NCBI RefSeq assembly: GCF_000514815.1
Contig: NZ_AZWQ01000031.1
Coordinates: 1 to 64,000 of the forward strand
Reading direction: 5' to 3'
Source of the DNA: Salinispora fenicalii
Lineage (GTDB): Bacteria; Actinomycetota; Actinomycetes; Mycobacteriales; Micromonosporaceae
Length of the DNA stretch: 64,000 nucleotides
This document shows positions 42,531 through 51,031 of this stretch, one piece after another (position 1 is the stretch's first letter; each line of letters opens with the position of its first letter). The position numbers and the translations under genes were made by a program. The notes under the pieces were generated by a model, which saw only the letters and a list, made by a program, of their open reading frames with translations, ran no database searches and had not been told where the DNA came from.

Positions 42531-42613
42531 CTCGAAGGTGCGCTGCTGGTCCCCGGCGGACCGGGCTACGTGATCGGGCGGCGACCCCGTACTCGGTCCA
42601 GGTCGTAGCTGAC

Positions 42614-42648
42614 CGCGCCCGGCTCGATGTGTCATCGGGCCGGGCGCG
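42614..42648. terminator. hairpin terminator after rsgA
   Basis: Perfect cgcgcccggc / gccgggcgcg 10-bp stem with a 15-nt loop between rsgA (+) and the convergent PfpI-like gene (-). Confidence 0.65.
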
Positions 42649-42716
42649 ATCAGCGCTGTGCCTAGAGAGATACGCCGCGACTCGCACTTCAGCAGGGGAG
42701 GTCCGTGGTGCCGGTG

Positions 42717-43280
42717 TCACCTGGCCGAACCGGCATACCCACCCGCGGCGACTTCGTCGACCAACGTGGCGCAGAACGCCGGCAGATCACCGGGTCGGCG
42801 GCTAGTGATCAGGCCGTTGTCGACATACACCTCCTCGTCAACCCAGGTAGCGCCGGCGTTGGCCAAGTCGGTGCGCAGACTTGGCCAGGAGGTGAGGGTG
42901 CGGCCCCGCACCACGTTCGCCTCGACCAACGTCCAAAGGCCGTGACAAATGGCGGCTACCGGCTTGCCGGATTCAACGAAAGTCCGTACGAAGCGCACCG
43001 CGTTGGGGTCGGCCCGCAGGAAGTCCGGGTTGGCGACACCGCCGGGCAGCACCAAGGCGTCGTAGTCGGCGGGGTCTGCGTCGGCGACGACCCCGTCTAC
43101 CTCGTACGTCCTGGACTTGTCCAAGTGATCGACTGACTGAATCGGCTCCTCGCCCAACGAGATCAGTTCGACGCTGCCGCCGGCGGCCTCCACAGCTGCG
43201 CGGGGCTTGATGTACTCCGCCTCTTCCACCCCGTCGGTCGCCAGAATCGCTACCCGCTTGCCGTCGAGCTTCGCCGCCAT
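42717..43280 (-). CDS. DJ-1/PfpI-family type 1 glutamine amidotransferase-like protein
   Basis: The 187-residue protein has the nucleophile elbow AAICHGLW (Cys about 112), Glu near residue 19-20 (DGVEEAEY) and the YDALVLPGGVANPDFLR loop of PfpI-type proteins. Members act as glyoxalase III, deglycase-like or stress-related hydrolases. ATG at 43280 has AAGGGGGAG upstream. It is transcribed toward rsgA and is followed by a shared terminator. Confidence 0.9.
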   Translation of the reverse strand: MAAKLDGKRVAILATDGVEEAEYIKPRAAVEAAGGSVELISLGEEPIQSVDHLDKSRTYEVDGVVADADPADYDALVLPGGVANPDFLRADPNAVRFVRTFVESGKPVAAICHGLWTLVEANVVRGRTLTSWPSLRTDLANAGATWVDEEVYVDNGLITSRRPGDLPAFCATLVDEVAAGGYAGSAR

Positions 43281-43391
43281 CGCTTTGTCTCCCCCTTTTC
43301 AGTGCTGCCGGCTAGCCGGGGCGGGACCAGGTCCCCGCAGCTCGGATACCCGCTCTTCGGATCAGCGAAACCCACTGCTGGGCCGTACCGC

Positions 43392-43775
43392 TCAGCTTGG
43401 ATGTGGGTTCTGCATCAGCGCGACTACCGCGCCTGCCGGGTCCTTGATCAGCGCGAAGCCGCCCGGACCGGTGCCGTTGGGTTGCCGCAAGACCTCGCCT
43501 CTTTTTTCGGTCACCCGCGCCAGGCTTGCGGAAAGGTCATTGACCGTGATGTAGGTAATCCACTGCGGCGGCAGGTCGGCGTTGCCGCTCCTCGCGTGGC
43601 AGATACCAGCGGCCGGGCTACCGTCCTGTGCGAGCATCATGTAGTCGTCGTAGTCGCCCATACTGAGCGGCTTCGGCTTCCAGCCGACCACGTCGGCATA
43701 GAAGTCGCGGATTCCGTTCGCGTTCGGGACGGTCAGGTCGAAGCCCGCGATCATGCCTGCCTTGTTCTGGCTCAT
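43392..43775 (-). CDS. VOC-family (glyoxalase-like) protein
   Basis: The 127-residue protein has paired beta-alpha-beta-beta-beta modules: IAGFDLTVPNANGIRDFYADVVGWKP, MMLAQDGSPAAGICHA, then WITYITVNDL and DPAGAVVALMQ. It lacks the full set of glyoxalase I metal ligands, so it may be a small-molecule-binding or resistance-type VOC protein. ATG at 43775. It is in tandem with the PfpI gene, 111 nt apart. Confidence 0.87.
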   Translation of the reverse strand: MSQNKAGMIAGFDLTVPNANGIRDFYADVVGWKPKPLSMGDYDDYMMLAQDGSPAAGICHARSGNADLPPQWITYITVNDLSASLARVTEKRGEVLRQPNGTGPGGFALIKDPAGAVVALMQNPHPS

Positions 43776-44114
43776 CGTGTGTTCGGTCCTTTCTCTTTAC
43801 GCCCTTCCGGGGGCTTGATTATCGACATGGTAATGAATGAAGTTGATCTGTGGTGGGACCAAGCGGCTGGCCGGCACGCAGACCGTCGGAGTACGTTTTA
43901 GCGGACGCAGCGTCGTTGGGGCGCCTCGGCACCCACGCTCCACAGTCGGTGTTCGCTCTCGATTGTCTGTCCACAGCGCGCTAGGTCCCAATTATAGTTT
44001 TGTTTGCGACGATTTGTGGCATTGCGCGGGTTCTTGTCGCCATGCTGATGACATCGGCCATAATGTATAGCTCGGGGCGTCCGGGTGAAAGAAAGTGATG
44101 TAGTCTGCTTGGTC
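43776..44114. other. intergenic region upstream of LPxTG protein gene
   Basis: This divergent region contains AT-richer patches and a possible -10 element (taatgt, 44061-44066) about 50 nt before the ATG at 44115. No gene is supported. Confidence 0.35.
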
Positions 44115-45773
44115 ATGTCCAATCTCAAGCTCCGCCTGGCGGCGAGCGCGGCTGCTCTTACCGTCGCCGCGTCCGTCGGCGCGCTGATATCCCCTCCCGC
44201 CCTGGCTGCGGGACCTGAGCTGCACATCTCCTACAGCACCCTCGGGGAGGTCGATAACAGTGGCGGGCTCGTCGGGGCCTACGCCTACAACTGGGGCGAC
44301 CAGGCGGCCAGCGACGTGACCATGACGTTCGACGCCAGTGACCTACGTGATGTCGACATCAGGGTGCCTGACTGGATCGACGAATGTGACGCGAACGGTC
44401 CGGTTGTGACCTGCAAACTCGCCGGTCTCGCGGCAGAGCACACCGAACTGGTGAGAGTGTTCGAACTGAGCAGCAGAAAGCAGGCCAAAACCGGCCCGGC
44501 CGGCACCCTCAAGGGCACGATTCATGCCTTTGGCCCCGACGGCGCCGAGTACACCGGCGGCGGTGACCTCGATGTCGTGATCGTGGAAAGCGGCCCCGAC
44601 CTGGTCGCGTCGACCGCCGACATCTCCGGTGAGGATGACCCGGTCGGTAGTGGCGACGTCCGTCCGATCACCGCCGGGATCTACAACGACGGCGACACCC
44701 CGACCGGCGAGTGGTACGTCCGGATCTCGTTGCCGACCGGCGCCGGCATCGTCGAGCAGTACTCGGACTGTGAGTATGGGGACTCGTGGCCGGGCGAGCA
44801 CCCGGACGGCTACGTCTACGGACCGAACTCCGTCACCTGCCCGGCACCGCCGGAGCTGGAGCCACTTGGTGCCGGCGAAGGCATCGAGTTCATCGACGCC
44901 GAGGGCACCTCTCTCTTCCACGCCGTATTCGGTAAGAACCTACGCGGCCCTGTTGAAAACAGCGGATCCGTTGAGGTCGGGCTCATCGATAACCTGCAAG
45001 GCTCGCGGTCACCGAAGTCGTTGACCCGCGATGGGTCGGCGGAGAAAACGTTCGCGGCTGCTCTCGCCGACCTGAAGCCCACCGCGCGGGCCGGCATCTT
45101 GGGCGAAGACAACATCGAGAATAACTGGGCCGTCTTCTCGTTCTGGACCAAGCCGAACATGTTCGACTTTACGGTGACCGCGGAGCCGGTGAGCGGCTCC
45201 ATCGGCGACATCGTCGAGATCCCGTACACGGTGGTCAACAATGGACCGTCGGATGGTGGCGCCGGCTGGACGTTTAAGGCGCCGACCGGCACGGTGCTGG
45301 TCGCCGACGAAGATCACAACTCACCGCCGTGGTGCTACTTCTTTGATAAGGACGGAAATCCGGTCGAGGAACTTCCGGAGGTCACCTGCAGCACCGAGTC
45401 CGAGTGGCCGGCGGCCGCATCCGGGTACACGGGCGTCAAGGAAACGATGAAGCTCCGGATCGTCTCAACGCCCGGTGATGACGGCACGCTACGGGTCCGG
45501 CCGTATCCTGAGTCCGCTGAGTCCAACCCGGCCAATGACGAGGTCAAGCTGGTCGTCACCGTCGGCGGCAGCGGTGACGGCAGCGGTGACGGCGGCGGTG
45601 ACGGCGGCGGTGACGGCGGCGGTGACGGCGGCGGTGACGGCGGCGGTGGTGGTGGCGGCCTGCCGGTCACCGGAGCCAACACGGCCCTCCTCGGCGGCAT
45701 CGGTGGTGGCATCGTGGTCATCGGCGCTGCGCTGATCCACTTCGCGCGCCGGCGCCGTATCGTCACTGAGTAG
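44115..45773 (+). CDS. LPxTG-anchored surface protein with Gly/Asp repeat stalk
   Basis: The 552-residue protein has a signal peptide (about 1-32, PPALA cleavage), three or four beta-sandwich modules resembling DUF11/CARDB-like extracellular domains (DLVASTADISGEDD...; FDFTVTAEPVSGSIGDIVEIPYTVVNNGPS), a flexible repeat of G-D-G-G units (about 487-515) and the sorting signal LPVTG, a hydrophobic helix and RRRR. It should be linked to the cell wall by a sortase. ATG at 44115 gives a classical signal peptide; GTG at 44085 is an alternative. A strong terminator follows at 45786. The binding target is unknown. Confidence 0.88.
   Translation: MSNLKLRLAASAAALTVAASVGALISPPALAAGPELHISYSTLGEVDNSGGLVGAYAYNWGDQAASDVTMTFDASDLRDVDIRVPDWIDECDANGPVVTCKLAGLAAEHTELVRVFELSSRKQAKTGPAGTLKGTIHAFGPDGAEYTGGGDLDVVIVESGPDLVASTADISGEDDPVGSGDVRPITAGIYNDGDTPTGEWYVRISLPTGAGIVEQYSDCEYGDSWPGEHPDGYVYGPNSVTCPAPPELEPLGAGEGIEFIDAEGTSLFHAVFGKNLRGPVENSGSVEVGLIDNLQGSRSPKSLTRDGSAEKTFAAALADLKPTARAGILGEDNIENNWAVFSFWTKPNMFDFTVTAEPVSGSIGDIVEIPYTVVNNGPSDGGAGWTFKAPTGTVLVADEDHNSPPWCYFFDKDGNPVEELPEVTCSTESEWPAAASGYTGVKETMKLRIVSTPGDDGTLRVRPYPESAESNPANDEVKLVVTVGGSGDGSGDGGGDGGGDGGGDGGGDGGGGGGGLPVTGANTALLGGIGGGIVVIGAALIHFARRRRIVTE
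45573..45644 (+). repeat. six tandem 12-bp repeats encoding GDGG/GDGS stalk
   Basis: Units ggtgacggcRgc begin at 45573, 45585, 45597, 45609, 45621 and 45633, followed by a degenerate ggtggtggtggc. The repeat lies in frame in the wall-spanning stalk of the LPxTG protein and can change length by slippage without breaking the frame. Confidence 0.9.
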
Positions 45774-45785
45774 CACCAACGTTTG

Positions 45786-45827
45786 CGAAAGGGGACACCG
45801 CCGGAGCTCCGGCGGTGTCCCCTTTCG
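45786..45827. terminator. 19-bp hairpin terminator
   Basis: Perfect 19-bp stem from cgaaaggggacaccgccgg to its complement, loop agct. The arms end in aaagggg/cccctttc as in the rlmB terminator at 16628, so both belong to the same type. It follows the LPxTG gene by 12 nt. Confidence 0.88.
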
Positions 45828-46007
45828 CCCCTCATCCTGAATAGCTTCACGGCCGGAGCCAGCAACGACGTCGGGGCGCCGATCTACCGCATGGACGGGG
45901 CCGCCGAGCTGATGGGTGGAGCGGGTAGCGGGCGTGGTTCACGCTCATCACCGGCCGGGCACGCACGTGTCGGCGGATCACGTTGGGCCGGCGGCTTCGG
46001 CCCCCGG

Positions 46008-46403
46008 CTAGGCGGGCGGCGTCGGCGCCAGGAACTCCAGCCGGTTGCCCAGCGGGTCGTGGACGTAGAACCGGCGATGCCCGGGGAAGTTGTCGTCCCA
46101 GTCGACCTCGATCCCGTGCTCGCCGAGGTGCTTGGCCAAGGTGTCGATGTCGTTCACCAGGATCCCCGGGTGCGCCTTGCGGGCCGGCCGGAAGTCCTGC
46201 TCTACGCCCAGGTGGATTTCGAGCCCGTTGGAGCGAAACCAGCAACCACCGCGCGTGGCGAGGACTGGCGGTTTGTCTATCTCGGTCATGCCGAGCACGC
46301 CACCGTAGAACGCTCGCACGGCCGGCTCCGACTCCGGCGGGATGGCCAACTGCGTGTGGTGCAGCCCGTTCAACATGTTGCCCTGCTGCCGCTGGTCGCT
46401 CAC
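46008..46403 (-). CDS. VOC/glyoxalase-fold dioxygenase-like protein
   Basis: The 131-residue protein has LHHTQLAIPPESEPAVRAFY with His for metal, GCWFRSNGLEIHLGVE (His), a HPGILVNDIDTLAKHL module and RRFYVHDPLGNRLEFLAP (His, Glu). The metal ligands of glyoxalase/fosfomycin-type VOC enzymes are thus largely kept. GTG at 46403 or ATG at 46376 could start it. Region 45828-46007 holds no gene. Confidence 0.85.
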   Translation of the reverse strand: MSDQRQQGNMLNGLHHTQLAIPPESEPAVRAFYGGVLGMTEIDKPPVLATRGGCWFRSNGLEIHLGVEQDFRPARKAHPGILVNDIDTLAKHLGEHGIEVDWDDNFPGHRRFYVHDPLGNRLEFLAPTPPA

Positions 46404-46530
46404 CGATCTACCCCCACTCGTCGTAGCAACGGGTCTAAAATGTATACGCTGGCCGCTGTTCCGTCGGAATTCTGTTCTCCGAGGGTATGGCGAGAACCCG
46501 GCGATCCGGCAGAAGGTGAAGTCGCGTCGC

Positions 46531-46981
46531 TCACGGTCTAGCGGCCGGTCGCCACAGCCACCGCAGAGCGTCCGGGATTAGGGTGCCGCCGTGATTCGGA
46601 CTGTGGCCCCCATCGCCCAGCACAAGACGGAAGTCATAGCCCGCCTCCGCCAGGGCGGCCGCGACCCGGAGGTTGTTGGCCAGCCAGTTCTGCTCGGGTT
46701 CGTCCCAGAACGGTTCCGCCCCGGACTTCCCCCTCCGGGTCCAGATATAGTTTTCCATCCTGAAATACGATCAGGGCTGCTGGTTTTGTGGGATTGTACT
46801 GCGCCGGAAGATGAACCCAGAACTTGCGAGATGTCCCGGGGTAGGCAAGGCTTTCGCGCCAGTCGAACTCGATCGTTTCGCCTATGGGTACACCCTGCTG
46901 TCTGCCCGAATCCGGGCCATGGGCGTATCGGACATTCGACTGGTTGAGGGGAAGCGGGCGGTACGGGACTTCGATAGTCAC
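46531..46981 (-). pseudogene. esterase-like alpha/beta hydrolase (enterochelin esterase type), internally deleted
   Basis: From GTG 46981 one frame reads VTIEVPYRPLPLN, IGETIEFDWRESLAYPGTSRKFWVHLP and AALIVFQDGKLYL, the N-terminal part of Fes/IroE-like esterases. At about 46740 similarity moves to another frame that reads WDEPEQNWLANNLRVAAAL and YDFRLVLGDGGHSPNHGG with the catalytic His of the C-terminus. The central region with the Ser nucleophile is deleted (roughly 100 residues) and the ends are out of frame. Confidence 0.75.
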
Positions 46982-47078
46982 GTGGGCAACGTAACGGACA
47001 ACCGGATGACTGTGGCAAGCGAGATTACGCCGCCTCCAGCGGTACAGCTCTCCCGTGCCCGGCTGCGCCGTTGGGGAT

Positions 47079-47618
47079 TCAGAAACCGCGGATGGCTGCG
47101 GAGACAACAGAGAAGAGCGCAGCGGCGAGCAGGATCAGTCCGGTTGGCGCACCGACGACGGCGCTCACCGACAGCTTCCGGGCCCGGGCGACCGGGATCG
47201 CGGCGACCGAGACGACCGTGATGAGCGCGGCCGCCATATGGATCATGGGGTAGTCGATCAGCGCGGCGACCGGGAAGAGGTGGACACCGACGACGAAGGC
47301 GACCCACATCGAGATCAGGTCCCGTCGGCCGCGGATCGTGAGTAGGACCGACCCGAGGGCGGCCGCCCCGAACTCGATGGCGACCACGACGCCGAACGCG
47401 CGGCTGATGGCCTCGTCGAAGGCGGTGTCGTTGTGCCAGAGCCGCCAGGTCAGCAGCCCACCGGCGATTGCGGTGAGTAGGCTGGTCACCGCGCCGGCGG
47501 CGAGGAGCCCACGCCATCTGCCAGGAGGCGCCTCTTGCGCCCAGCCGAACCAGCTCGAAGCAAAGAAGCCGAAGATCACGGCAGTTGCTGCCGGGTCACG
47601 CACGTGCTCGGCAAACAT
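47079..47618 (-). CDS. small multi-pass membrane protein
   Basis: The 179-residue protein has about five transmembrane helices (starting VIFGFFASSWFGWAQ and ending LILLAAALFSVVSAAIRGF). ATG at 47618 has GGGAGG upstream. It resembles unannotated actinobacterial membrane proteins; no catalytic motif is visible. It is a single gene between the esterase remnant and the kinase gene. Confidence 0.75.
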   Translation of the reverse strand: MFAEHVRDPAATAVIFGFFASSWFGWAQEAPPGRWRGLLAAGAVTSLLTAIAGGLLTWRLWHNDTAFDEAISRAFGVVVAIEFGAAALGSVLLTIRGRRDLISMWVAFVVGVHLFPVAALIDYPMIHMAAALITVVSVAAIPVARARKLSVSAVVGAPTGLILLAAALFSVVSAAIRGF

Positions 47619-47745
47619 GGCGCCTCCCTGCCGGATGAGGACAAGCTACGGCAGTTTGGGGGACTCCTCCAGCCTCAGGTGCCGGAGAAGGTGCCAGGTA
47701 GTTCCGGCTGTCCGCTGTGGTGCCCGGTGTAGGCCGGCCCGTCGT

Positions 47746-48630
47746 TCAGCTGTATTTACGCAGCACGGTTTTGGTGTCGCGGATCCAGTCCGGAAGGTCG
47801 GAGCCGAAGTGGGCGAGGACGCTGAGCTGTTCGCGGAGGTTGAGTAGGTCCATCCGGTCACGCCAACCGGCTTGGGGGGCGGCGGCTTCCTCGTAGGCGG
47901 CGAAGAAGGGTTCCGGCGGGCGGTGAACGCTGTAGATCATGCTGAGGTCGGCTTCGGCCCAGTTCCAGTGCACCGCAGGGTCGATGAGCACGGGGCTGCC
48001 CTCGTCGGTGGCGATGAGGTTGTTGCGCCAGAGGTCGCCGTGGGTGAGCACGGCGGGGGCGGATGGCAGCAGTTCGGGTAGCCGTTCGCAGATGCGTTCC
48101 AGCCGGGTCAGGTCGGTAGGGTCCAGGACCTGTTGGACCTTCGGCTCGGTCACGTAGCGCAGCAGCCGGTGGGTAGCGAAGAACTCGTGGCCGTTGCTGG
48201 TCTGCTTGTTGTGTTGGGGGAGCAGGCCGAGCCAGCCGTCCTCGGGCCAGCCGAAGGTGCTGCCCACAACGGAGTGCAGCCGGGCGATAGCACGGCCGGC
48301 CTCTTCCCAGTACTGGTCGGTGTCGGGGCGGGGAGCTAGTGCGGCGAGGACGAGATGGTGTTCGGTCACCTCGTAGACCTCGGGGGTTCGGACGCCACCG
48401 AGCTCGCTGAGGGTGCGCAGCCCCGCGGCTTCCAGAGCGAACATGCCGGGCGGGCTTTGCGAGGACGCCGGGGTCCGCTTGACCACGGCCGGCCGGCCAT
48501 CGGCGAGCCGGACTCGCTGCACGTGGTGGGCGACCCCGCCGGAGAGGGGTTCCCAGTCGGTGGCACCGTCCAGTACCGAAGTGACCGTCCCGGTACGCGT
48601 GTCGGCCGCGCTTATCTGACCTGAACCCAC
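47746..48630 (-). CDS. fructosamine kinase-like / APH-fold phosphotransferase
   Basis: The 294-residue protein has an N-lobe (PLSGGVAHHVQRVRLADG, PAVVKRT with the ATP-binding Lys), catalytic loop HGDLWRNN and metal-binding IDPAVHWNWAEAD, the fructosamine-3-kinase/APH arrangement. It probably phosphorylates a glycated amine or small hydroxyl compound. GTG at 48630 is preferred because GGAGGAG lies 6 nt upstream; the TTG two codons earlier overlaps that site. Confidence 0.87.
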   Translation of the reverse strand: MGSGQISAADTRTGTVTSVLDGATDWEPLSGGVAHHVQRVRLADGRPAVVKRTPASSQSPPGMFALEAAGLRTLSELGGVRTPEVYEVTEHHLVLAALAPRPDTDQYWEEAGRAIARLHSVVGSTFGWPEDGWLGLLPQHNKQTSNGHEFFATHRLLRYVTEPKVQQVLDPTDLTRLERICERLPELLPSAPAVLTHGDLWRNNLIATDEGSPVLIDPAVHWNWAEADLSMIYSVHRPPEPFFAAYEEAAAPQAGWRDRMDLLNLREQLSVLAHFGSDLPDWIRDTKTVLRKYS

Positions 48631-49020
48631 GATCAACTCCTCCCGCGGAACTACCTGCAGGATGCACTATCTAACCTGCTGGCTATCGGTCGGTAGCAGG
48701 GTTAGCGAACGGAGTCACACCGCGTACGAGTCGCTACGCGCGTAGCGCTCCGGTCTGGACCTGGGCCCGCCTGCTCCGCCGTCACCGGCAGGGCAAAGCT
48801 ATGTCAATAATTCGCAATGTTGTCCCACTTGGGGTGGAGTTGGAATTCTGCTAGCTCCAATTCACCCTGGTCATTTACTGACATCGCCACTACCTTGTGT
48901 TCGGGTTGGAGGGCATCTATGCTCCCGCTACTTCGCGCTATGTCTGCCAGGTAGCCGCGATCTAGGGCTATAGCAGCCGGCCTATGCTGTCAGCCCGTGT
49001 AGCGACGAGGGGGACCAGAG
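48631..49020. other. divergent intergenic region, no gene seen
   Basis: A near-palindromic stretch around 48830-48875 (gtggagttgga ... tccaattcac) could be an operator for the divergent kinase and MFS genes. The remainder shows nothing recognisable. Confidence 0.35.
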
Positions 49021-50286
49021 GTGACCGAAGCCGAAGCCGTCAACACGGTCACCACATCCGACGGCACCCCGAAGCGGCTACTCAACAAGACGATGTTGGG
49101 AATCGTGGCCTCGGAGACCATCTCCGCGTTCGGTACCCAGATGACGTTCCTGGCCGTTCCGTGGTTCGTGCTCTCGACCACCGGGTCGGCGTCGCGGATG
49201 GGCCTCGTTTTCGCGGTCGAACTTCTCCCGATCGCCCTGCTGGGCATGCCGTCAGCCCTGGTGGTGCAGCGCATCGGGGTACGCGCCACGATGCTCCTGG
49301 CGGACGCCGTACGAGGAACATTGGTCCTGCTCATCCCAATCCTGCACCTGCTTGGGCTCCTGTCGTTTCCGGTGCTGTTGGCGGTCGTCTTCGCGCTCGG
49401 CTCCTGCACCGCGCCGTACCTTTCGGCGCAGCGTCTGATCCTGCCCGAGACCTTCGGCGACGACCAAGCCCTGATGACCAAGGGCAACGCGTTGATCGAG
49501 GGTGGTACCCGAACGGCACAGCTTCTGGGCCCCGCCATCGCCGGTCTGCTGATCACTCAGATCGGCGAGATCAACGTTCTCTGGTTTGACGCGGCGACCT
49601 ACGCACTGTCGATCGCCATCCTGATGCTCGCCCTTCCCCGATCCAGGAGACCACTCGCTGCTACCGCAGCAGCGCCACAAGGCGGCGTTTTCGAAGGCGC
49701 CCGGTTCGTGCTCGCTCACCCGCTGCTACGACGGGTTGCGGCGGCTGCTCTCGCGTTCGGCACCTTCTTCCCGATCCTGATCGCGACCCTGCCGGTCCTG
49801 ACCGTGGAACGCTTTCAGGCCAACTCGGCCGTGGCTGGCGCGTTGATCGGGGGCTGGGGTGCCGGCGCCCTGATCGGCGTCTTCGTAGTCATGCGGCTAG
49901 CGTCACGCATTCCGCCACTAAAGCTGGGTGCACTGGCGGCCGTGGCCGTAGCCGCGCCGCTGTGGCTGCTGCCCTTGCCTCTTACGGCGTGGCAGAGCGT
50001 CCTCATTCTGGCTGTGGCCGGCGTCTCTACCCCCATGCTCAATGCCCCGGTGATCACGATCATCCTCACGCGTTCCCCGGACCGCATCCGGGCCAAAGTG
50101 ATCGCCTTCGTGATGACCGCGAACCTACTCGCCGGCCCGGCGGGGTACGCAGTTGGCGGTGCGCTGCTGGAGCGTTGGGGAGTAACCATCCCGCTGATCC
50201 TCGCCGCGGCCGGTACCAGCCTCGCCGCGCTGCTGTTGACCACGATGCTCCGTGTCCCCGACGAAGCACCACCTCCCCAAAACTAG
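49021..50286 (+). CDS. MFS transporter (drug exporter-like)
   Basis: The 421-residue protein has 12 hydrophobic segments, a cytosolic N-terminus of about 20 residues and typical loop 2-3 residues (ALVVQRIGVRATMLLADAVRG). The pattern matches the MFS_3/enterobactin-exporter (EntS-like) group. It likely exports a small hydrophobic compound or siderophore. GTG at 49021 has GAGGGG upstream. Confidence 0.88.
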   Translation: MTEAEAVNTVTTSDGTPKRLLNKTMLGIVASETISAFGTQMTFLAVPWFVLSTTGSASRMGLVFAVELLPIALLGMPSALVVQRIGVRATMLLADAVRGTLVLLIPILHLLGLLSFPVLLAVVFALGSCTAPYLSAQRLILPETFGDDQALMTKGNALIEGGTRTAQLLGPAIAGLLITQIGEINVLWFDAATYALSIAILMLALPRSRRPLAATAAAPQGGVFEGARFVLAHPLLRRVAAAALAFGTFFPILIATLPVLTVERFQANSAVAGALIGGWGAGALIGVFVVMRLASRIPPLKLGALAAVAVAAPLWLLPLPLTAWQSVLILAVAGVSTPMLNAPVITIILTRSPDRIRAKVIAFVMTANLLAGPAGYAVGGALLERWGVTIPLILAAAGTSLAALLLTTMLRVPDEAPPPQN

Positions 50287-50485
50287 GGGGCGCCTACAGC
50301 GGCAGCCTCCTGACGGTCCTCGCCACCACTGCGGAAGGTGTTCACGAGTACACCCTATGAAGCACCCCGTCGGTACTCGAGCGTCAGGTGACACCTCTTC
50401 ACGGGGCTCGCGCTCGATCTGTCGTACCCGCAGTCCATGATCCCTGCCGTGACATGCTGCGGCGCCGGCTGACTCTGGCGTCGGC

Positions 50486-51031
50486 ATGGCCATGGGAATG
50501 TTCGGTGGGCGGGGAGGTCGAAGGGTGGCGGATGTGGACGATGCTGGTTGGGCGGGGCGAAGTATGGCGAGGGTGGTAGCCCCTGCCCGGCCCCGCAAGC
50601 TGGCCAAGGTGCCGTTCGTGGAGCTGGCCGAGGGGCGGCTGCAGGGCGTGGTGTCCAGCGGGTCGGATGTCGGGAGGGTGTACGTTTCGTCGATCACGGC
50701 CAACACCCACGCCTACCACTGCAGCACCAACAACAACCGGCCGTGCGGTGGCCTCGGCGGCGCTCCGTGCAAGCATCTGCAGACTCTGGCCAATGAGGCG
50801 GTGCTGCAGTACGGGCTCGAGCGGGTGGCCCGCTACCTGCGAGTCGAACCCGACGCTTCGACGAACACGGGCGCCGAGCTGCTGCACGGCCTGAACGCCC
50901 GGCACGAGCCGAGCTCGGCAGCGGTGGTATTCAGTCGGTTTCTGCGTTACCTGTCCTACCTGGAGGTGCCGGGCAGCACCACGCCCCTGCCTGAGCTGCA
51001 CTGGTTCCCGTCAACCAGGGTGGCTAGCTGA
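50486..51031 (+). CDS. SWIM zinc-finger-like protein of the MoxR/VWA operon
   Basis: The 181-residue protein has a basic N-terminal part and a Cys/His cluster HCSTNNNRPCGGLGGAPCKHLQTLAN that fits a SWIM-type CxCxnCxH finger in spacing (Cys, Cys, CKH). SWIM domains bind DNA or proteins. Several ATG codons lie near the 5' end (50486, 50492, 50498); none has a clear ribosome site. The stop overlaps the next gene by one base (TGATG). It heads a five-gene operon whose other members include an AAA ATPase and a VWA protein. Confidence 0.75.
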   Translation: MAMGMFGGRGGRRVADVDDAGWAGRSMARVVAPARPRKLAKVPFVELAEGRLQGVVSSGSDVGRVYVSSITANTHAYHCSTNNNRPCGGLGGAPCKHLQTLANEAVLQYGLERVARYLRVEPDASTNTGAELLHGLNARHEPSSAAVVFSRFLRYLSYLEVPGSTTPLPELHWFPSTRVAS

